A stretch of 64,000 bases of DNA. It comes from Enterosoma sp964427595. GTDB taxonomy: Bacteria > Bacillota_I > Bacilli_A > RFN20 > CAG-288. The position numbers and the translations under genes were made by a program. Below, piece by piece: positions 34,889-43,602 of the stretch. The notes under the pieces were generated by a model, which saw nothing but the letters and a program-made list of their open reading frames with translations, was not told the origin of the DNA and made no database searches. Every line of letters starts with the position of its first letter. The stretch's first letter is position 1. Location of the stretch: NCBI GenBank assembly GCA_964427595.1, contig CAYRUQ010000004.1, forward strand, positions 1 to 64,000, read 5' to 3'.

Positions 34889-35007
34889 TAGCATCTAAAT
34901 TTTCTTTAAGCACTTTTAATAAAAGTTAATATACGTTTATAATTTACTTATAGTTGTTTCTTATCTATTTAGCAAAAAATTGTATGCATCTAGGAGGGAA
35001 TACAGTT

Positions 35008-35469
35008 ATGGCAAAGAATAAAAACGCAAAAAAATTAGATTTGACTAACCTTGTTCAAGGCGTTTATTTAAATGAAGTCTCTTTTGGACAGCTTCATCTT
35101 CTTGATGAAGTCGCTTCTCCCTATGGTGGAGTTGAATACTTCTATAAAGGTAGAATTCATAAAGGTACCTTAAATCTTAGCAGTGGAGGGAGTGCTGAAC
35201 ACTTAATCCCTGCTCATAAACCTGAAGCTCATGGCTATACTCTTCAAGGCGAAGCGAGAAAATTGTTTGAAGCTACCAATGCTCTTACAGTCCAAGATGA
35301 TAAGCAGGATTCCACTTACATTTATATCAATCCTAAGAGCACTTTGAAGTATATCGGCAATCCTACCAAGGAATATGAGCTTTACATCAGAATCTTCAAC
35401 GATTTCAACGCTCCTGCTACTTTGGCTGATGATAACCGTTGGGCCGTCATCTATGCTAAAGCCGCTTAA
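35008..35469 (+). CDS. hypothetical small cytoplasmic protein
   Basis: A 153-residue protein not recognised. A lysine-rich start (MAKNKNAKKLDLTN) is followed by a mostly beta-stranded domain with alternating hydrophobics (YLNEVSFGQLHLLD, YIYINPKSTLKYIG, YELYIRIFNDF). No signal or transmembrane segment. The start at 35008 is chosen because AGGAGGG lies 9 bases upstream; an ATG at 34954 has no ribosome site. Strong promoter-like sequence (TTTATAAT near 34938), strong ribosome site and its own terminator suggest high expression. Confidence 0.65.
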   Translation: MAKNKNAKKLDLTNLVQGVYLNEVSFGQLHLLDEVASPYGGVEYFYKGRIHKGTLNLSSGGSAEHLIPAHKPEAHGYTLQGEARKLFEATNALTVQDDKQDSTYIYINPKSTLKYIGNPTKEYELYIRIFNDFNAPATLADDNRWAVIYAKAA

Positions 35470-35525
35470 TTAAATTGGAATTCTACTAGATATCTCAAAT
35501 AAAGAGATACTTTCAATAAAGCACT

Positions 35526-35556
35526 AAAAAAGCCTCGTTTTGTCGGCGAGGCTTTT
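35526..35556. terminator. bidirectional terminator
   Basis: Stem GCCTCG / CGAGGC flanked by AAAAAA on the left and TTTT on the right. It serves the hypothetical protein gene on the plus strand and rubredoxin on the minus strand. Confidence 0.85.
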
Positions 35557-35567
35557 ACTTTTAAGAA

Positions 35568-35708
35568 TTAATCAATCTGTTCGAATTGATCTTTTCCAAC
35601 TCCACAAAGTGGGCAGATGTAATCATCGGGTATTTCGTCTTCTTCGGTCTCATAGACATAGCCACAGACCAAACAACGGAAATGGTGAATCTTCTTTTCT
35701 TCAGACAT
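35568..35708 (-). CDS. rubredoxin-like protein
   Basis: A 46-residue protein with two CxxC knuckles (FRCLVCGYVYE and YICPLCGVGKDQFE) that bind one iron. It resembles the rubredoxin domain at the end of rubrerythrins, so it is a small electron carrier probably used in oxygen or peroxide reduction in an anaerobe. The start at 35708 follows GGAGGTAG; a longer in-frame reading to 35825 has no ribosome site and is rejected. Confidence 0.9.
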   Translation of the reverse strand: MSEEKKIHHFRCLVCGYVYETEEDEIPDDYICPLCGVGKDQFEQID

Positions 35709-35786
35709 ATTTTCTACCTCCACTGATATTTTAATCGTAAATAGAAAAGATGTCTTAATTATGCTCAAAAATATGCTTATATCATC

Positions 35787-35815
35787 TTGTCTTTTCAAGA
35801 GTATGAATATAGAAT
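35787..35815 (+). promoter_or_regulatory. queT promoter
   Basis: TTGTCT (35787-35792), 17-bp spacer, TAGAAT (35810-35815). Transcription would start near 35822, just before the riboswitch. Confidence 0.65.
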
Positions 35816-35827
35816 ACTTGCACAACT

Positions 35828-35871
35828 GGTGGGTCTACCCATGATACCCCACCTAAAACATTAACAGGGGG
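35828..35871 (+). promoter_or_regulatory. preQ1-I-type riboswitch
   Basis: GGTGGG (35828-35833) pairs with CCCACC (35848-35853) around a C-rich loop. An A-rich tail TAAAACATTAACA follows and ends in AGGGGG, the ribosome site of queT. Loop C residues pairing with this GGG would form the H-type pseudoknot of preQ1-I aptamers, as in the Thermoanaerobacter tengcongensis version (GGGTC...ACCCC..TTAACAAAACAAGG). Binding would hide the ribosome site. The loop is longer than in known small aptamers. Confidence 0.72.
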
Positions 35872-35879
35872 CTTTTTTA

Positions 35880-36461
35880 ATGGAAGAAGAGATTGAAAAA
35901 AAGACTATCAAAGAAAGACTGAAAGAGTATTTCAGTTGCTACAAACTGACGACAAGAGACATCGCTACTAACGCATTAGTCGGTGCTTTGTATGTTGCAC
36001 TTACCTATGCATTTTATTGGTGTTCATACGGGATGATTCAATTCAGAATATCAGAGTTTCTGATGCTTTTAGTTTTCTTTAATCCTAACTATATCTATGG
36101 TCTTACTATCGGTTGCGTGCTTGCTAATATCTATTCGGTTACAGCCGGCCTTTCACCTTTAGATATGGTCTTTGGCTCACTAGCTACCCTTCTTGCTTGT
36201 CTTCTCATGTCTCCGATGAGACATCTGTTCTTCGCTAGCTTGATTCCTGCTTTGACTAATGGAGTCATCGTCGGAGCAGAACTGACTTTCTTGATTGAAG
36301 GAAGTGAAGTTGCTTTTTGGATCAACTTCGGTTGGGTCTTCTTAGGTGAGTTAGTAGTAGTCAGTATCTTCAGTTACACTTTGTTCATGATATTGATGAA
36401 GAAAAATAAGTCGTTTCCACATCTGATAAACGCTAAACGAAATCTTGATTTTAAGTTTTAG
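35880..36461 (+). CDS. queT: queuosine-precursor transporter QueT
   Basis: A 193-residue integral membrane protein with about five or six helices, of the QueT/DUF988 family of ECF-type substrate-binding membrane subunits thought to import preQ1 or a related precursor. Family-like segments include IATNALVGALYVALTY, FRISEFLMLLVFFNP and an APALTNG-like PALTNGVIVG. The preQ1 aptamer directly upstream supports this substrate. No queuosine synthesis genes are present, consistent with uptake. Confidence 0.9.
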   Translation: MEEEIEKKTIKERLKEYFSCYKLTTRDIATNALVGALYVALTYAFYWCSYGMIQFRISEFLMLLVFFNPNYIYGLTIGCVLANIYSVTAGLSPLDMVFGSLATLLACLLMSPMRHLFFASLIPALTNGVIVGAELTFLIEGSEVAFWINFGWVFLGELVVVSIFSYTLFMILMKKNKSFPHLINAKRNLDFKF

Positions 36462-36567
36462 TTTGTTCGATGAATTTTTCCACACTTTCTTTTCTCAGTG
36501 AAAGGGAAAATTGATATTTTGTCTTGTTGCGTTATAATTCAACTAGTAATAACTGGAAGGAAAGAAT

Positions 36568-37284
36568 ATGAGAGTTGCTATCGTCGATGACGAAGAGAAG
36601 GCAATTGAAGTTTTTGAAGGCTTTATTAGTCAGTATGCCGAAAAGAACAACCTAAGCTTTCATGTTGATAAATATAAAGATGGCTCAGCTTTTTTAGATA
36701 GTTATAACGGCGGTTATGACATCGTTTTTATGGATATAGCGATGCCTGGATTAAATGGTATCGAGACCGCTAGGAACATGCGTGAGATTGATTCAACAGT
36801 CATCTTGATATTCATGACAAGTCTTGCTCAATATGCGATCAAAGGTTATGAGGTCGATGCTTTTGATTACTTAGTCAAACCGATAAGTTATGAACTCTTT
36901 TCGATCAAATTAGATAAGTGTCGTTCGATACTGAAGAAGAGACAACCCAAAACTTTCTTGATCAAGAGCGCTACTGAAACCTATGTTGTTCCTTTTAATG
37001 ACATCAAGTATGTGGAAAGTATCAAGCACTATCTCTTCTTCCACCTCTCTGATAAAGAGATTAAGATGAGAGGAACTTTAAACGATATTAAGGCTGAATT
37101 CATTAAAAACAACTTTGTTGAAATCAATCGTTCTTTATTAGTTAATCTCTCTTTTGTCGACGGATATAATAACAGTGAAGTTATCGTCGCTGGTGAGACA
37201 TTGCCACTGAGTAGGATTTATAAGACTGCTTTTCTTGATAAGTTGACAAGATTTATGGGGAGGGCAGTTCCTAGCGGAAGGTAA
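36568..37284 (+). CDS. LytTR-family response regulator (AgrA-like)
   Basis: The 238-residue protein has an N-terminal receiver domain (acidic DDE at 7-9, phosphoacceptor D56 in FMDIAMPGLNG, conserved lysine in DYLVKP) and a C-terminal LytTR DNA-binding domain (about 130-232: IKYVESIKHYLFFHL, FVEINRSLLVNLSFV, LPLSR). LytTR proteins bind short direct repeats spaced by two helical turns; such a repeat lies at 38573-38607. It is 2 bases upstream of its sensor kinase. Promoter TTGATA-16-TATAAT and an AGGAAAG site precede it. Confidence 0.95.
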   Translation: MRVAIVDDEEKAIEVFEGFISQYAEKNNLSFHVDKYKDGSAFLDSYNGGYDIVFMDIAMPGLNGIETARNMREIDSTVILIFMTSLAQYAIKGYEVDAFDYLVKPISYELFSIKLDKCRSILKKRQPKTFLIKSATETYVVPFNDIKYVESIKHYLFFHLSDKEIKMRGTLNDIKAEFIKNNFVEINRSLLVNLSFVDGYNNSEVIVAGETLPLSRIYKTAFLDKLTRFMGRAVPSGR

Positions 37285-37286
37285 AG

Positions 37287-38564
37287 ATGACTATTCAAGA
37301 CATTTTTGCCATACGTATCAACCATGGATATATTCTGCAGCTGTTTTTAGCTGAATGTCTTTTCTTTTTTCTTTTAAAGAAAAGAAATCACTTTGCCATC
37401 AGATTAGTAAGTAGTTTTACCGGATTTACTTTTTTATCCATCATTTTGACTAATGTCGTTTATTACTACTTGCCTGGTATGAATTCCTTTATCATTTTTC
37501 TTCTCTCACTCGTTTTAGGTGTCGTTTGTTTCCATAGTTTTAAAGATGTCTTATATTGTTTCATCGGTGCTCAACTGCTGCAAAACTTATCACATAATAT
37601 CGAGATGGTCATCTATCTCCCATCTTCAGAAAATATCAATGACGCTGGTTGGTTTTTCCTTTCGGTTGGTGTGATGCTTATCGTCTATCTGCTAGCCTAC
37701 TTCTTCCTAATTAAACAATATAATGGTAAAAAGCTGACCATTCAGAGATATAGTGTTGTTATCTTTGCTTTCTTAACATCATTGTTTTGTTATTTGATGC
37801 AGTACATGCTTGAGATTTATGAGATCAACACTATTTGGGTGACTTGTCTTCCTTTGCTCATGTGTGATGCTCTACTTATCTTCCTTTTGTTTGGCCTTCA
37901 AAACTACAAATGGAAGATTGATGAGAATGCTGAGTTAGAAAGATTCATAGCCAAAGAAGATGAACATTTCCAGTCTTTAACTGCCAATATTGATCTGATC
38001 AATATGAAAGCTCATGATCTCAAACACTTCATTTTAGATTTGAGACACGGCAAGGATTTGGATGATAGTGAATTAGCTGATATTCAAGAAGCGGTGGAAG
38101 GATATGAACTTAAACCAAACACCGGGTGCGCTCCTCTTGATGCTATCTTGGCTGAGAAGATGTATCTGTGTTCTAAATACAACATTCATCTTTCGTTATT
38201 AGTAGATGGTAAGGAACTCTCATTTCTGAAGAGAGGAGATATCGTCTCTGTCTTTGGAAACATACTCAGCAATGCAGTCGAATATGAGATGACTATCGAA
38301 GATAAAGAGAAGAGATATATCACTCTGAAAGTTCTTCGTATAGGAGAGATAATCTCCATCCATGCTGAGAACTACTTTGTTGATACATTGGAGTTTCAAG
38401 ATAATCTTCCTTTGACTACTAAAGGAAGTCGAGATAAACACGGATATGGACTCAAATCCGTGAAATATATCGTTGAGAAACACATGGGACATTTGACGAT
38501 TGGGAAAGTCAAAGATACCTTTTGCGTAGATATCATCATCCCTGTTCCTAAAGCTAAAAAATAG
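37287..38564 (+). CDS. GHKL sensor histidine kinase (AgrC-like)
   Basis: A 425-residue kinase with about six N-terminal transmembrane helices (1-205), a dimerisation region with phosphoacceptor H243 (NMKAHDLKHFI) and a GHKL ATPase domain (N-box SVFGNILSNAVEY, G-box TKGSRDKHGYGLKSV). The multispan sensor and missing periplasmic domain match AgrC/ComD/VirS types, which often sense peptides. No AgrB-AgrD peptide gene is visible. It partners the LytTR regulator upstream. Confidence 0.92.
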   Translation: MTIQDIFAIRINHGYILQLFLAECLFFFLLKKRNHFAIRLVSSFTGFTFLSIILTNVVYYYLPGMNSFIIFLLSLVLGVVCFHSFKDVLYCFIGAQLLQNLSHNIEMVIYLPSSENINDAGWFFLSVGVMLIVYLLAYFFLIKQYNGKKLTIQRYSVVIFAFLTSLFCYLMQYMLEIYEINTIWVTCLPLLMCDALLIFLLFGLQNYKWKIDENAELERFIAKEDEHFQSLTANIDLINMKAHDLKHFILDLRHGKDLDDSELADIQEAVEGYELKPNTGCAPLDAILAEKMYLCSKYNIHLSLLVDGKELSFLKRGDIVSVFGNILSNAVEYEMTIEDKEKRYITLKVLRIGEIISIHAENYFVDTLEFQDNLPLTTKGSRDKHGYGLKSVKYIVEKHMGHLTIGKVKDTFCVDIIIPVPKAKK

Positions 38565-38572
38565 TAAAGCGC

Positions 38573-38607
38573 TATCAGTTTTTGCCTACTTTTTATCAGT
38601 TTTTGCC
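38573..38607. promoter_or_regulatory. LytTR-type direct-repeat operator of the GH3 operon
   Basis: TATCAGTTTTTGCC at 38573-38586 and identical at 38594-38607, a 21-bp period. The inner TCAGTTTTT matches 8 of 9 positions of the published LytTR consensus (T/A)(A/C)(C/A)GTTN(A/G)(T/G), and 9 bp plus 12 bp spacing is the AgrA/ComE arrangement. It ends about 7 bp before the weak -35 region. Confidence 0.8.
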
Positions 38608-38633
38608 AAGTTAAATTTGAGAAACCGCTACCA

Positions 38634-38642
38634 TGCTAGACT
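38634..38642 (+). promoter_or_regulatory. GH3 operon extended -10 box, activator-type promoter
   Basis: TGCTAGACT with no good -35 box at 17 bp, as expected for a promoter needing an activator bound at the repeat just upstream. A GGAGA / TCTCC hairpin lies in the leader. Confidence 0.55.
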
Positions 38643-38718
38643 GATGCCAAGCTGAACGGGAGATTTTAACGTCTGTTTTAAATTCTCCTTATAAGGCAGA
38701 TCTTACATGGAGGTTAAA

Positions 38719-41700
38719 ATGAAGATCACCAAATTTGGCAGACCCGGATTATGGCGTTCATTGGCCGCCGTTTCGGGTGTCTTGCTAGTCTTAGCTGTCG
38801 GTGGCACTGTCGTCACCTCTGAGTGGTCGGGCTACATCAATAAGTACCTTAACATCTCTAACACCACTATCGTCAGTGGTGAGGGTGAAGAGGATCCGAT
38901 CCATTATAAGAGCGATTTTGACAACTACACCGATGTCATGAACAATGCTAGAGACACGGCGTATCAAATTCAAGCTGAGGGCACCGTTCTTCTCAAGAAC
39001 GATAACAATGTTTTACCTTTAGCCTCTGGATCCAATGTCACTTTCTTCGGTTATAACCAAGTCGACATCGCTTATGGCGGAACTGGTTCAGGAGGTGTCA
39101 CTCCTTCTGAAGAGAGAGAAGCTGATTTGATTTCAGCTTGTGAAGGAAAACTCAACTACAACGAAGTCATCTATGATTTCTATGAAGAAAACTATGACAA
39201 TCAGGTTGGTTTCATCACAACTACATCATCTTGGTCTGGAACTTCTTATGACTTCCGTAGCGTCGATGCTGTTAATGAAATCAACGCCTCTGAGTTCACC
39301 GATGATGTTAAGAACAGTTACACCACTTATGGAGATGCTGCTATTTACATCATAACTAGAATCGGTGGTGAAGGAAGCGATCTTTCAACTGAAGGCGATG
39401 GCTATCTCGCTATCACTGATGACGAAAGAAGCGTCTTAGAAGAGATGCAACAATTCGAAAAGAAGATCGTTCTTCTCAACACCTTCAACGCCATGGAATT
39501 AGGTTGGGTTGAAGAGTATGACATCGATGCCGTTTTATACATCGGTGGTACTGGTGAAGTCGGCATGGACGCCGTCACTGATATCTTGATCGGTGCGGTC
39601 ACTCCTTCTGGTCGTTTAGCCGATACTTATGCTTATAGTTCCTTCTCCTCACCTGCGATGCAGAACTTCGGTGATTTCGAATATACAAACGCTGATAACA
39701 TCGTCAACAGCGATTCCACTAACTATGTCGTTTATAGTGAAGGTATTTATGTTGGTTATCGTTATTATGAAACCAGATATGAAGACACTGTCCTTGATCA
39801 AGGCAATGCTTCTTCTACCAAAGGCGCCTTTGAATCCACTGATGGTTGGAATTATTCAGAAGAGGTTCAATATCCTTTCGGATATGGTATCTCTTATGCC
39901 GAATTCACTCAGGAATTAAATGGTGTTGATGTCGATTGGAACAACAAGACCGCTACTGTTTCCGTCAAAGTCACCAACAATTCTAATTCTCAATATACCG
40001 GTAAGGATGTTGTTCAAGTCTATGCTCAAGCTCCCTATACAGAGGGTGGAGTTGAAAAGTCCTCCGTCGTGTTAGTCGGCTTCGGTAAGACTGGCGACCT
40101 TGCACCTGGTGCCTCTACCACTATCACTATCGATGTTGATCTCAGTGATCTCGCTAGCTATGACTACGAGACTTATAAGACCTACATCATGGATGAAGGT
40201 AATTATTATTTTGCTATCGGTGACAACGCCCATGATGCTTTGAATAACATCTTAGCTCAAAAGGGTATGACTACCTCCGATGGTATGGACTATAACGGCG
40301 ATGCTACTAAAGCTGTTAGAGTTACCAAGGATGATTTTGATGCTGATGAGTACAGACTCTCTTCACAAAACGTCTCCATCACCAATCAATTTGATGATGT
40401 CGACCTCAACTACTATGATGAAGATGCTGTCACTTATCTCTCTCGTTCTGCTTGGGATGAAACTTGGCCTGAAACTCTCGATGATTTCACTGCCACTCAA
40501 GAGATGGTTGATGTCATCGCTTCCTACTATGTCAGTTCTACTGACGGAAGTGAAACTCCTACCGCTTACACACCTGGCGATACTGATACTAGCTCCATCA
40601 CTGTCGGTAGCTCAGTTGAGTACACTGTCGCTATGATGATCGGTGCTGATTATGATGATCTCGCTTGGGATATCCTCCTCGATCAGCTCACTTTAGATGA
40701 TTATTATGAATCTACCAGACAAGGTAGAATCGCTATCGAAAGCGTCGGCCAACCTGCTACTACTGCTGTTGATGGCCCTGCCGCTTGGACCAAATCTTAC
40801 TACATCACTGATTACACTCAACAATACATGGCTGATACCGTCACCACCACTGATGAACAGTGCGTCGCTTATCCGACCGAAACTGTCGTCGCTGGTACTT
40901 GGAACCTCGATCTCGTTTATGACCTCGGTGTTTCCTTCGGTGAAGAAGGCTTATGGGGCGGAGGTGTTGGATGGTATGGTCCTGGTGCCAACACTCACAG
41001 AACTCCTTATGCTGGTCGTAATTTCGAATACTTCTCTGAAGATGGTTTCTTAGCTGGTAAGCTTTGTGAACAAGAAGTTCAAGGCGCTATGTCTAAGGGT
41101 GTCATCTCCTATCTCAAACACTTCTTCCTCAACGATCAAGAAACCAACAGAATCGGTGTTTGTACTTTCGCTAACGAACAATCTTTACGTGAAATCTACC
41201 TTAAAGCTTTCCAATATTCCTTTGAGACAACTGGTGAAGATGATCCTGCTTGCAACGGCGTCATGGGTGCCTTCAACAGAATCGGTCTCACTTGGACTGG
41301 TCATTCCTCCAACCTTTGGAAGAACGTCATGGAAGGTGAGTGGGGATTCACTGGTAACATCACCACTGACTTCGGTCAAAAATCTAACAGCTTGATGGAG
41401 CCCAGATTGGCTTATGAAGCTGGCACCACGATGTTCTGCACCTCTGGTACCACCTTCTCCACTTACTTACAAGGTGCTGATATCACTACCGATTACAAAC
41501 TCATGTCCAATATGCGTGAAGCTATCCACAGAAACCTCTACAACTTCGCTAACAGTGCTGCTATGAATGGTTCCACCTCTGATTCTCAGATCGTCACCAT
41601 CGCCACTTGGTATGAGATTGCCTTAACCGCTGCTACTGCTGTCACTGCTGTCGTCTTAGCCGGTTCTCTCGTCCTTACTATCCTTCAAAGCTTCGTTCTC

Positions 41701-41721
41701 AAAGAAAAGGAGGCTGAGTAA
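38719..41721 (+). CDS. membrane-tethered, circularly permuted family 3 glycoside hydrolase
   Basis: A 1,000-residue beta-glucosidase-like enzyme. A signal-anchor helix (about 11-32) is followed by the GH3 C-terminal alpha/beta sandwich first (AEGTVLLKNDNNVLPL, then GEGSDLS), then a fibronectin-III-like domain (about 400-500). The catalytic TIM barrel comes last (WGGGVGWYGPGANTHRTPYAGRNFEYFSED..., SYLKHFFLNDQE, GFTGNITTDFG). The nucleophile aspartate is D884 in TTDFG. Reversed domain order is known for some Butyrivibrio and Ruminococcus GH3 enzymes. A second transmembrane helix (about 965-990) ends the protein. The start at 38719 follows GGAGGT; an ATG at 38707 lacks one. Confidence 0.9.
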   Translation: MKITKFGRPGLWRSLAAVSGVLLVLAVGGTVVTSEWSGYINKYLNISNTTIVSGEGEEDPIHYKSDFDNYTDVMNNARDTAYQIQAEGTVLLKNDNNVLPLASGSNVTFFGYNQVDIAYGGTGSGGVTPSEEREADLISACEGKLNYNEVIYDFYEENYDNQVGFITTTSSWSGTSYDFRSVDAVNEINASEFTDDVKNSYTTYGDAAIYIITRIGGEGSDLSTEGDGYLAITDDERSVLEEMQQFEKKIVLLNTFNAMELGWVEEYDIDAVLYIGGTGEVGMDAVTDILIGAVTPSGRLADTYAYSSFSSPAMQNFGDFEYTNADNIVNSDSTNYVVYSEGIYVGYRYYETRYEDTVLDQGNASSTKGAFESTDGWNYSEEVQYPFGYGISYAEFTQELNGVDVDWNNKTATVSVKVTNNSNSQYTGKDVVQVYAQAPYTEGGVEKSSVVLVGFGKTGDLAPGASTTITIDVDLSDLASYDYETYKTYIMDEGNYYFAIGDNAHDALNNILAQKGMTTSDGMDYNGDATKAVRVTKDDFDADEYRLSSQNVSITNQFDDVDLNYYDEDAVTYLSRSAWDETWPETLDDFTATQEMVDVIASYYVSSTDGSETPTAYTPGDTDTSSITVGSSVEYTVAMMIGADYDDLAWDILLDQLTLDDYYESTRQGRIAIESVGQPATTAVDGPAAWTKSYYITDYTQQYMADTVTTTDEQCVAYPTETVVAGTWNLDLVYDLGVSFGEEGLWGGGVGWYGPGANTHRTPYAGRNFEYFSEDGFLAGKLCEQEVQGAMSKGVISYLKHFFLNDQETNRIGVCTFANEQSLREIYLKAFQYSFETTGEDDPACNGVMGAFNRIGLTWTGHSSNLWKNVMEGEWGFTGNITTDFGQKSNSLMEPRLAYEAGTTMFCTSGTTFSTYLQGADITTDYKLMSNMREAIHRNLYNFANSAAMNGSTSDSQIVTIATWYEIALTAATAVTAVVLAGSLVLTILQSFVLKEKEAE

Positions 41722-41723
41722 AA

Positions 41724-42191
41724 ATGAATTTAGTCAAGAGATTCCTCAAGAATAAGAAAGTCGGTTGGTATTTATCAGTCGTCAGCTTAATTCTTGGTAT
41801 CATCACTTTAATCGTCTACACTGTTAGAGGCGGAAACTATCTCTCTCCTGTCTCTAATGCTGCTGTTGCTCTTCTCGTCTTAGCTATCCTCACCAACCTC
41901 GCTGTCCTTGTCTTAGACTTCAAGATCGGTGCCTTCGTTCCTTTAATCTTATATGCTTGTGTCGTAGCTGTATTACTCAACACTGAGATGCTCTTCATCA
42001 CCAACGTCATCTTCGGTGTTGATGGTAATTACTTCGAAACATCATTCTTCACCTTCATCGTCACCAGCATTCTCGCTACTATCGTCTCTGCTGTCGCCTT
42101 CGCATTAGGTCTCTCTAAGAGCAACAAACTCTTAGCTGATGAAGAAGCTACTGAAGAAGAAGCTGTTGAAGAAACTACGGCTTCTAACTGA
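41724..42191 (+). CDS. four-helix membrane protein of the GH3 operon
   Basis: A 155-residue protein with about four transmembrane helices (17-36, 44-62, 66-85, 104-128) and an acidic cytoplasmic tail rich in glutamate. No family recognised. It starts 2 bases after the GH3 stop, with AAAGGAGGC as ribosome site inside the GH3 end, so the two are co-produced. It may hold or assemble the twice-anchored glycosidase; this is inference from position only. Confidence 0.65.
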   Translation: MNLVKRFLKNKKVGWYLSVVSLILGIITLIVYTVRGGNYLSPVSNAAVALLVLAILTNLAVLVLDFKIGAFVPLILYACVVAVLLNTEMLFITNVIFGVDGNYFETSFFTFIVTSILATIVSAVAFALGLSKSNKLLADEEATEEEAVEETTASN

Positions 42192-42217
42192 TATCTAGTT
42201 GTTTACTCCTTTCTAGT

Positions 42218-42252
42218 CCTTCCTCCGCAATAAGCGGAGGAAGGATTCTTCT
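42218..42252 (+). terminator. strong intercistronic hairpin
   Basis: A 12-bp perfect stem TCCTTCCTCCGC / GCGGAGGAAGGA with a 5-base loop, followed by TTCTTCTT, not a pure T-run. It may be a partial terminator or mRNA-stabilising hairpin that lowers expression of the downstream esterase relative to GH3. Confidence 0.6.
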
Positions 42253-42267
42253 TCAGGAGGATTTAAA

Positions 42268-43215
42268 TTGAAACCTAAGTACTTGTTACCCGCTTTTTTA
42301 TTTTGTTTCACATTCTCTCTTAGTTCCTGTTCTACGAGTAACGATACTGCTGCAATCACCTCCTGGGAGGTGCCAGATAAGTATCGTCAAGAGAATGAGG
42401 AAGCACCTGGTCAAGTCGTTGAAGTGACATATACTGCCAACGATTATGCTTTAGAATCTGGTGCTACTGAAGAGAAGTATTGCAATGTCTATCTGCCTTA
42501 TGGATATGACGAAACAAAAGAATATGATATCCTTTATCTCTTACATGGAACTGATCGTCAAACTGTCGTTCATCAAAACACTTGGCTTTATACGATTGGG
42601 ATGAAAGACATCCTAGATAATCTCATCTATTATGGTGATATTGATCCTTTGATTGTCGTGGCTCCCAGCACCTATAGCTATGAGCTTTATGGCGATGATG
42701 ATCCAAATAGTTCAATCACGGAGATGACTCCTACTAAAACTAACTCCAACGCTAATTTCCCTAGTGAGTTAAGAAATGACATCATCCCTGTTATCGAAAG
42801 TTTATTTTCTACCTATGCTGAAGACACCACTGATGAAGGCCTTATCGCTTCTAGAGATCATCGAGCGATAGCTGGTTTATCAAATGGATGTCGTCTCACT
42901 TATAGAGCCGGCTTAGTCAATAACTTTGATATCTTCAGCTACTTCGGCTGTTTCTCTTCTTATATTGATTCTGAAGAGATTTTAGAAGCTTTGAATGCAT
43001 CTGAAAATGTTGGATATGAAATCAATTACATGTTCAATGCTGATGGCATTTATGACTTCGCTTATAACGGACATAAACAGATGATCAATGAGTTATTAGA
43101 AGATGATCACTTCAATAGTGAAAACACTGAATATGTCACGATCAATTTCGGTTATCATTCAGCTAGGTCTTGGAGAGTCGGTTTGTATGATGCGCTTTTG
43201 AGGTTCTTCAAATGA
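42268..43215 (+). CDS. esterase-like lipoprotein (carbohydrate esterase 1 / esterase D fold)
   Basis: A 315-residue lipoprotein. The signal peptide ends in the lipobox LSSC (C21). The alpha/beta hydrolase domain has YCNVYLPYGY, LLHGTDRQ as oxyanion loop, and nucleophile elbow GLSNG; the terminal histidine is in FGYHSARSW. This matches the feruloyl/acetyl-xylan esterase-like group that removes acyl groups from plant polysaccharides. It fits with the neighbouring glycosidase. The start is TTG at 42268 with AGGAGG 7 bases upstream. It overlaps the next gene by ATGA. Confidence 0.82.
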   Translation: MKPKYLLPAFLFCFTFSLSSCSTSNDTAAITSWEVPDKYRQENEEAPGQVVEVTYTANDYALESGATEEKYCNVYLPYGYDETKEYDILYLLHGTDRQTVVHQNTWLYTIGMKDILDNLIYYGDIDPLIVVAPSTYSYELYGDDDPNSSITEMTPTKTNSNANFPSELRNDIIPVIESLFSTYAEDTTDEGLIASRDHRAIAGLSNGCRLTYRAGLVNNFDIFSYFGCFSSYIDSEEILEALNASENVGYEINYMFNADGIYDFAYNGHKQMINELLEDDHFNSENTEYVTINFGYHSARSWRVGLYDALLRFFK

Positions 43216-43571
43216 GCGAGAGAATAAAAAAGATTGAGCATATTCTTTATATCGCTCTTCCCATCTTGATTTTGGTAGCTTGTTATGGAGAATTCATTCT
43301 TTGTTTTATCAGAGGATATGAAGAACTTTGGTACACGATACTCGTGCCTTCTATCGTGTGTACCATCCTGACCATCTTCGGATATAAGACGCATCTTAAA
43401 TGGCTTTACTTTATTGCAACTGTCATCATCATAGCTGGCACGGTTTTATTAATCGGATTTCCTTCATATATAATGTTTGTCGCATTGATATGTGGTGGAA
43501 TCTCACTGATTGTTGAAATTGTTCTTCTTGTCTTTCACTTCCTTAAGAAAAGACAACCTGTTACAGAATAA
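43212..43571 (+). CDS. small membrane protein
   Basis: A 119-residue protein with about four hydrophobic segments (11-32, 38-56, 63-81, 85-107). Not recognised. It is translationally coupled to the esterase and is the last gene of the GH3 operon, closed by a terminator. Confidence 0.6.
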   Translation: MSERIKKIEHILYIALPILILVACYGEFILCFIRGYEELWYTILVPSIVCTILTIFGYKTHLKWLYFIATVIIIAGTVLLIGFPSYIMFVALICGGISLIVEIVLLVFHFLKKRQPVTE

Positions 43572-43574
43572 ATA

Positions 43575-43602
43575 AAGTGGCGTAGTGATACGCCACTTTT
43601 TT
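43575..43602. terminator. bidirectional terminator
   Basis: Stem AAGTGGCGTA / TACGCCACTT with a 4-base loop and a following T-run on the plus strand. It lies between the convergent GH3 operon and rarA. Confidence 0.9.

Noticed and set aside
39140..41395. Several long open frames inside the GH3 gene on both strands
   Set aside because: They are shadows produced by its codon bias: no ribosome sites, serine/leucine/methionine-rich low-complexity products.
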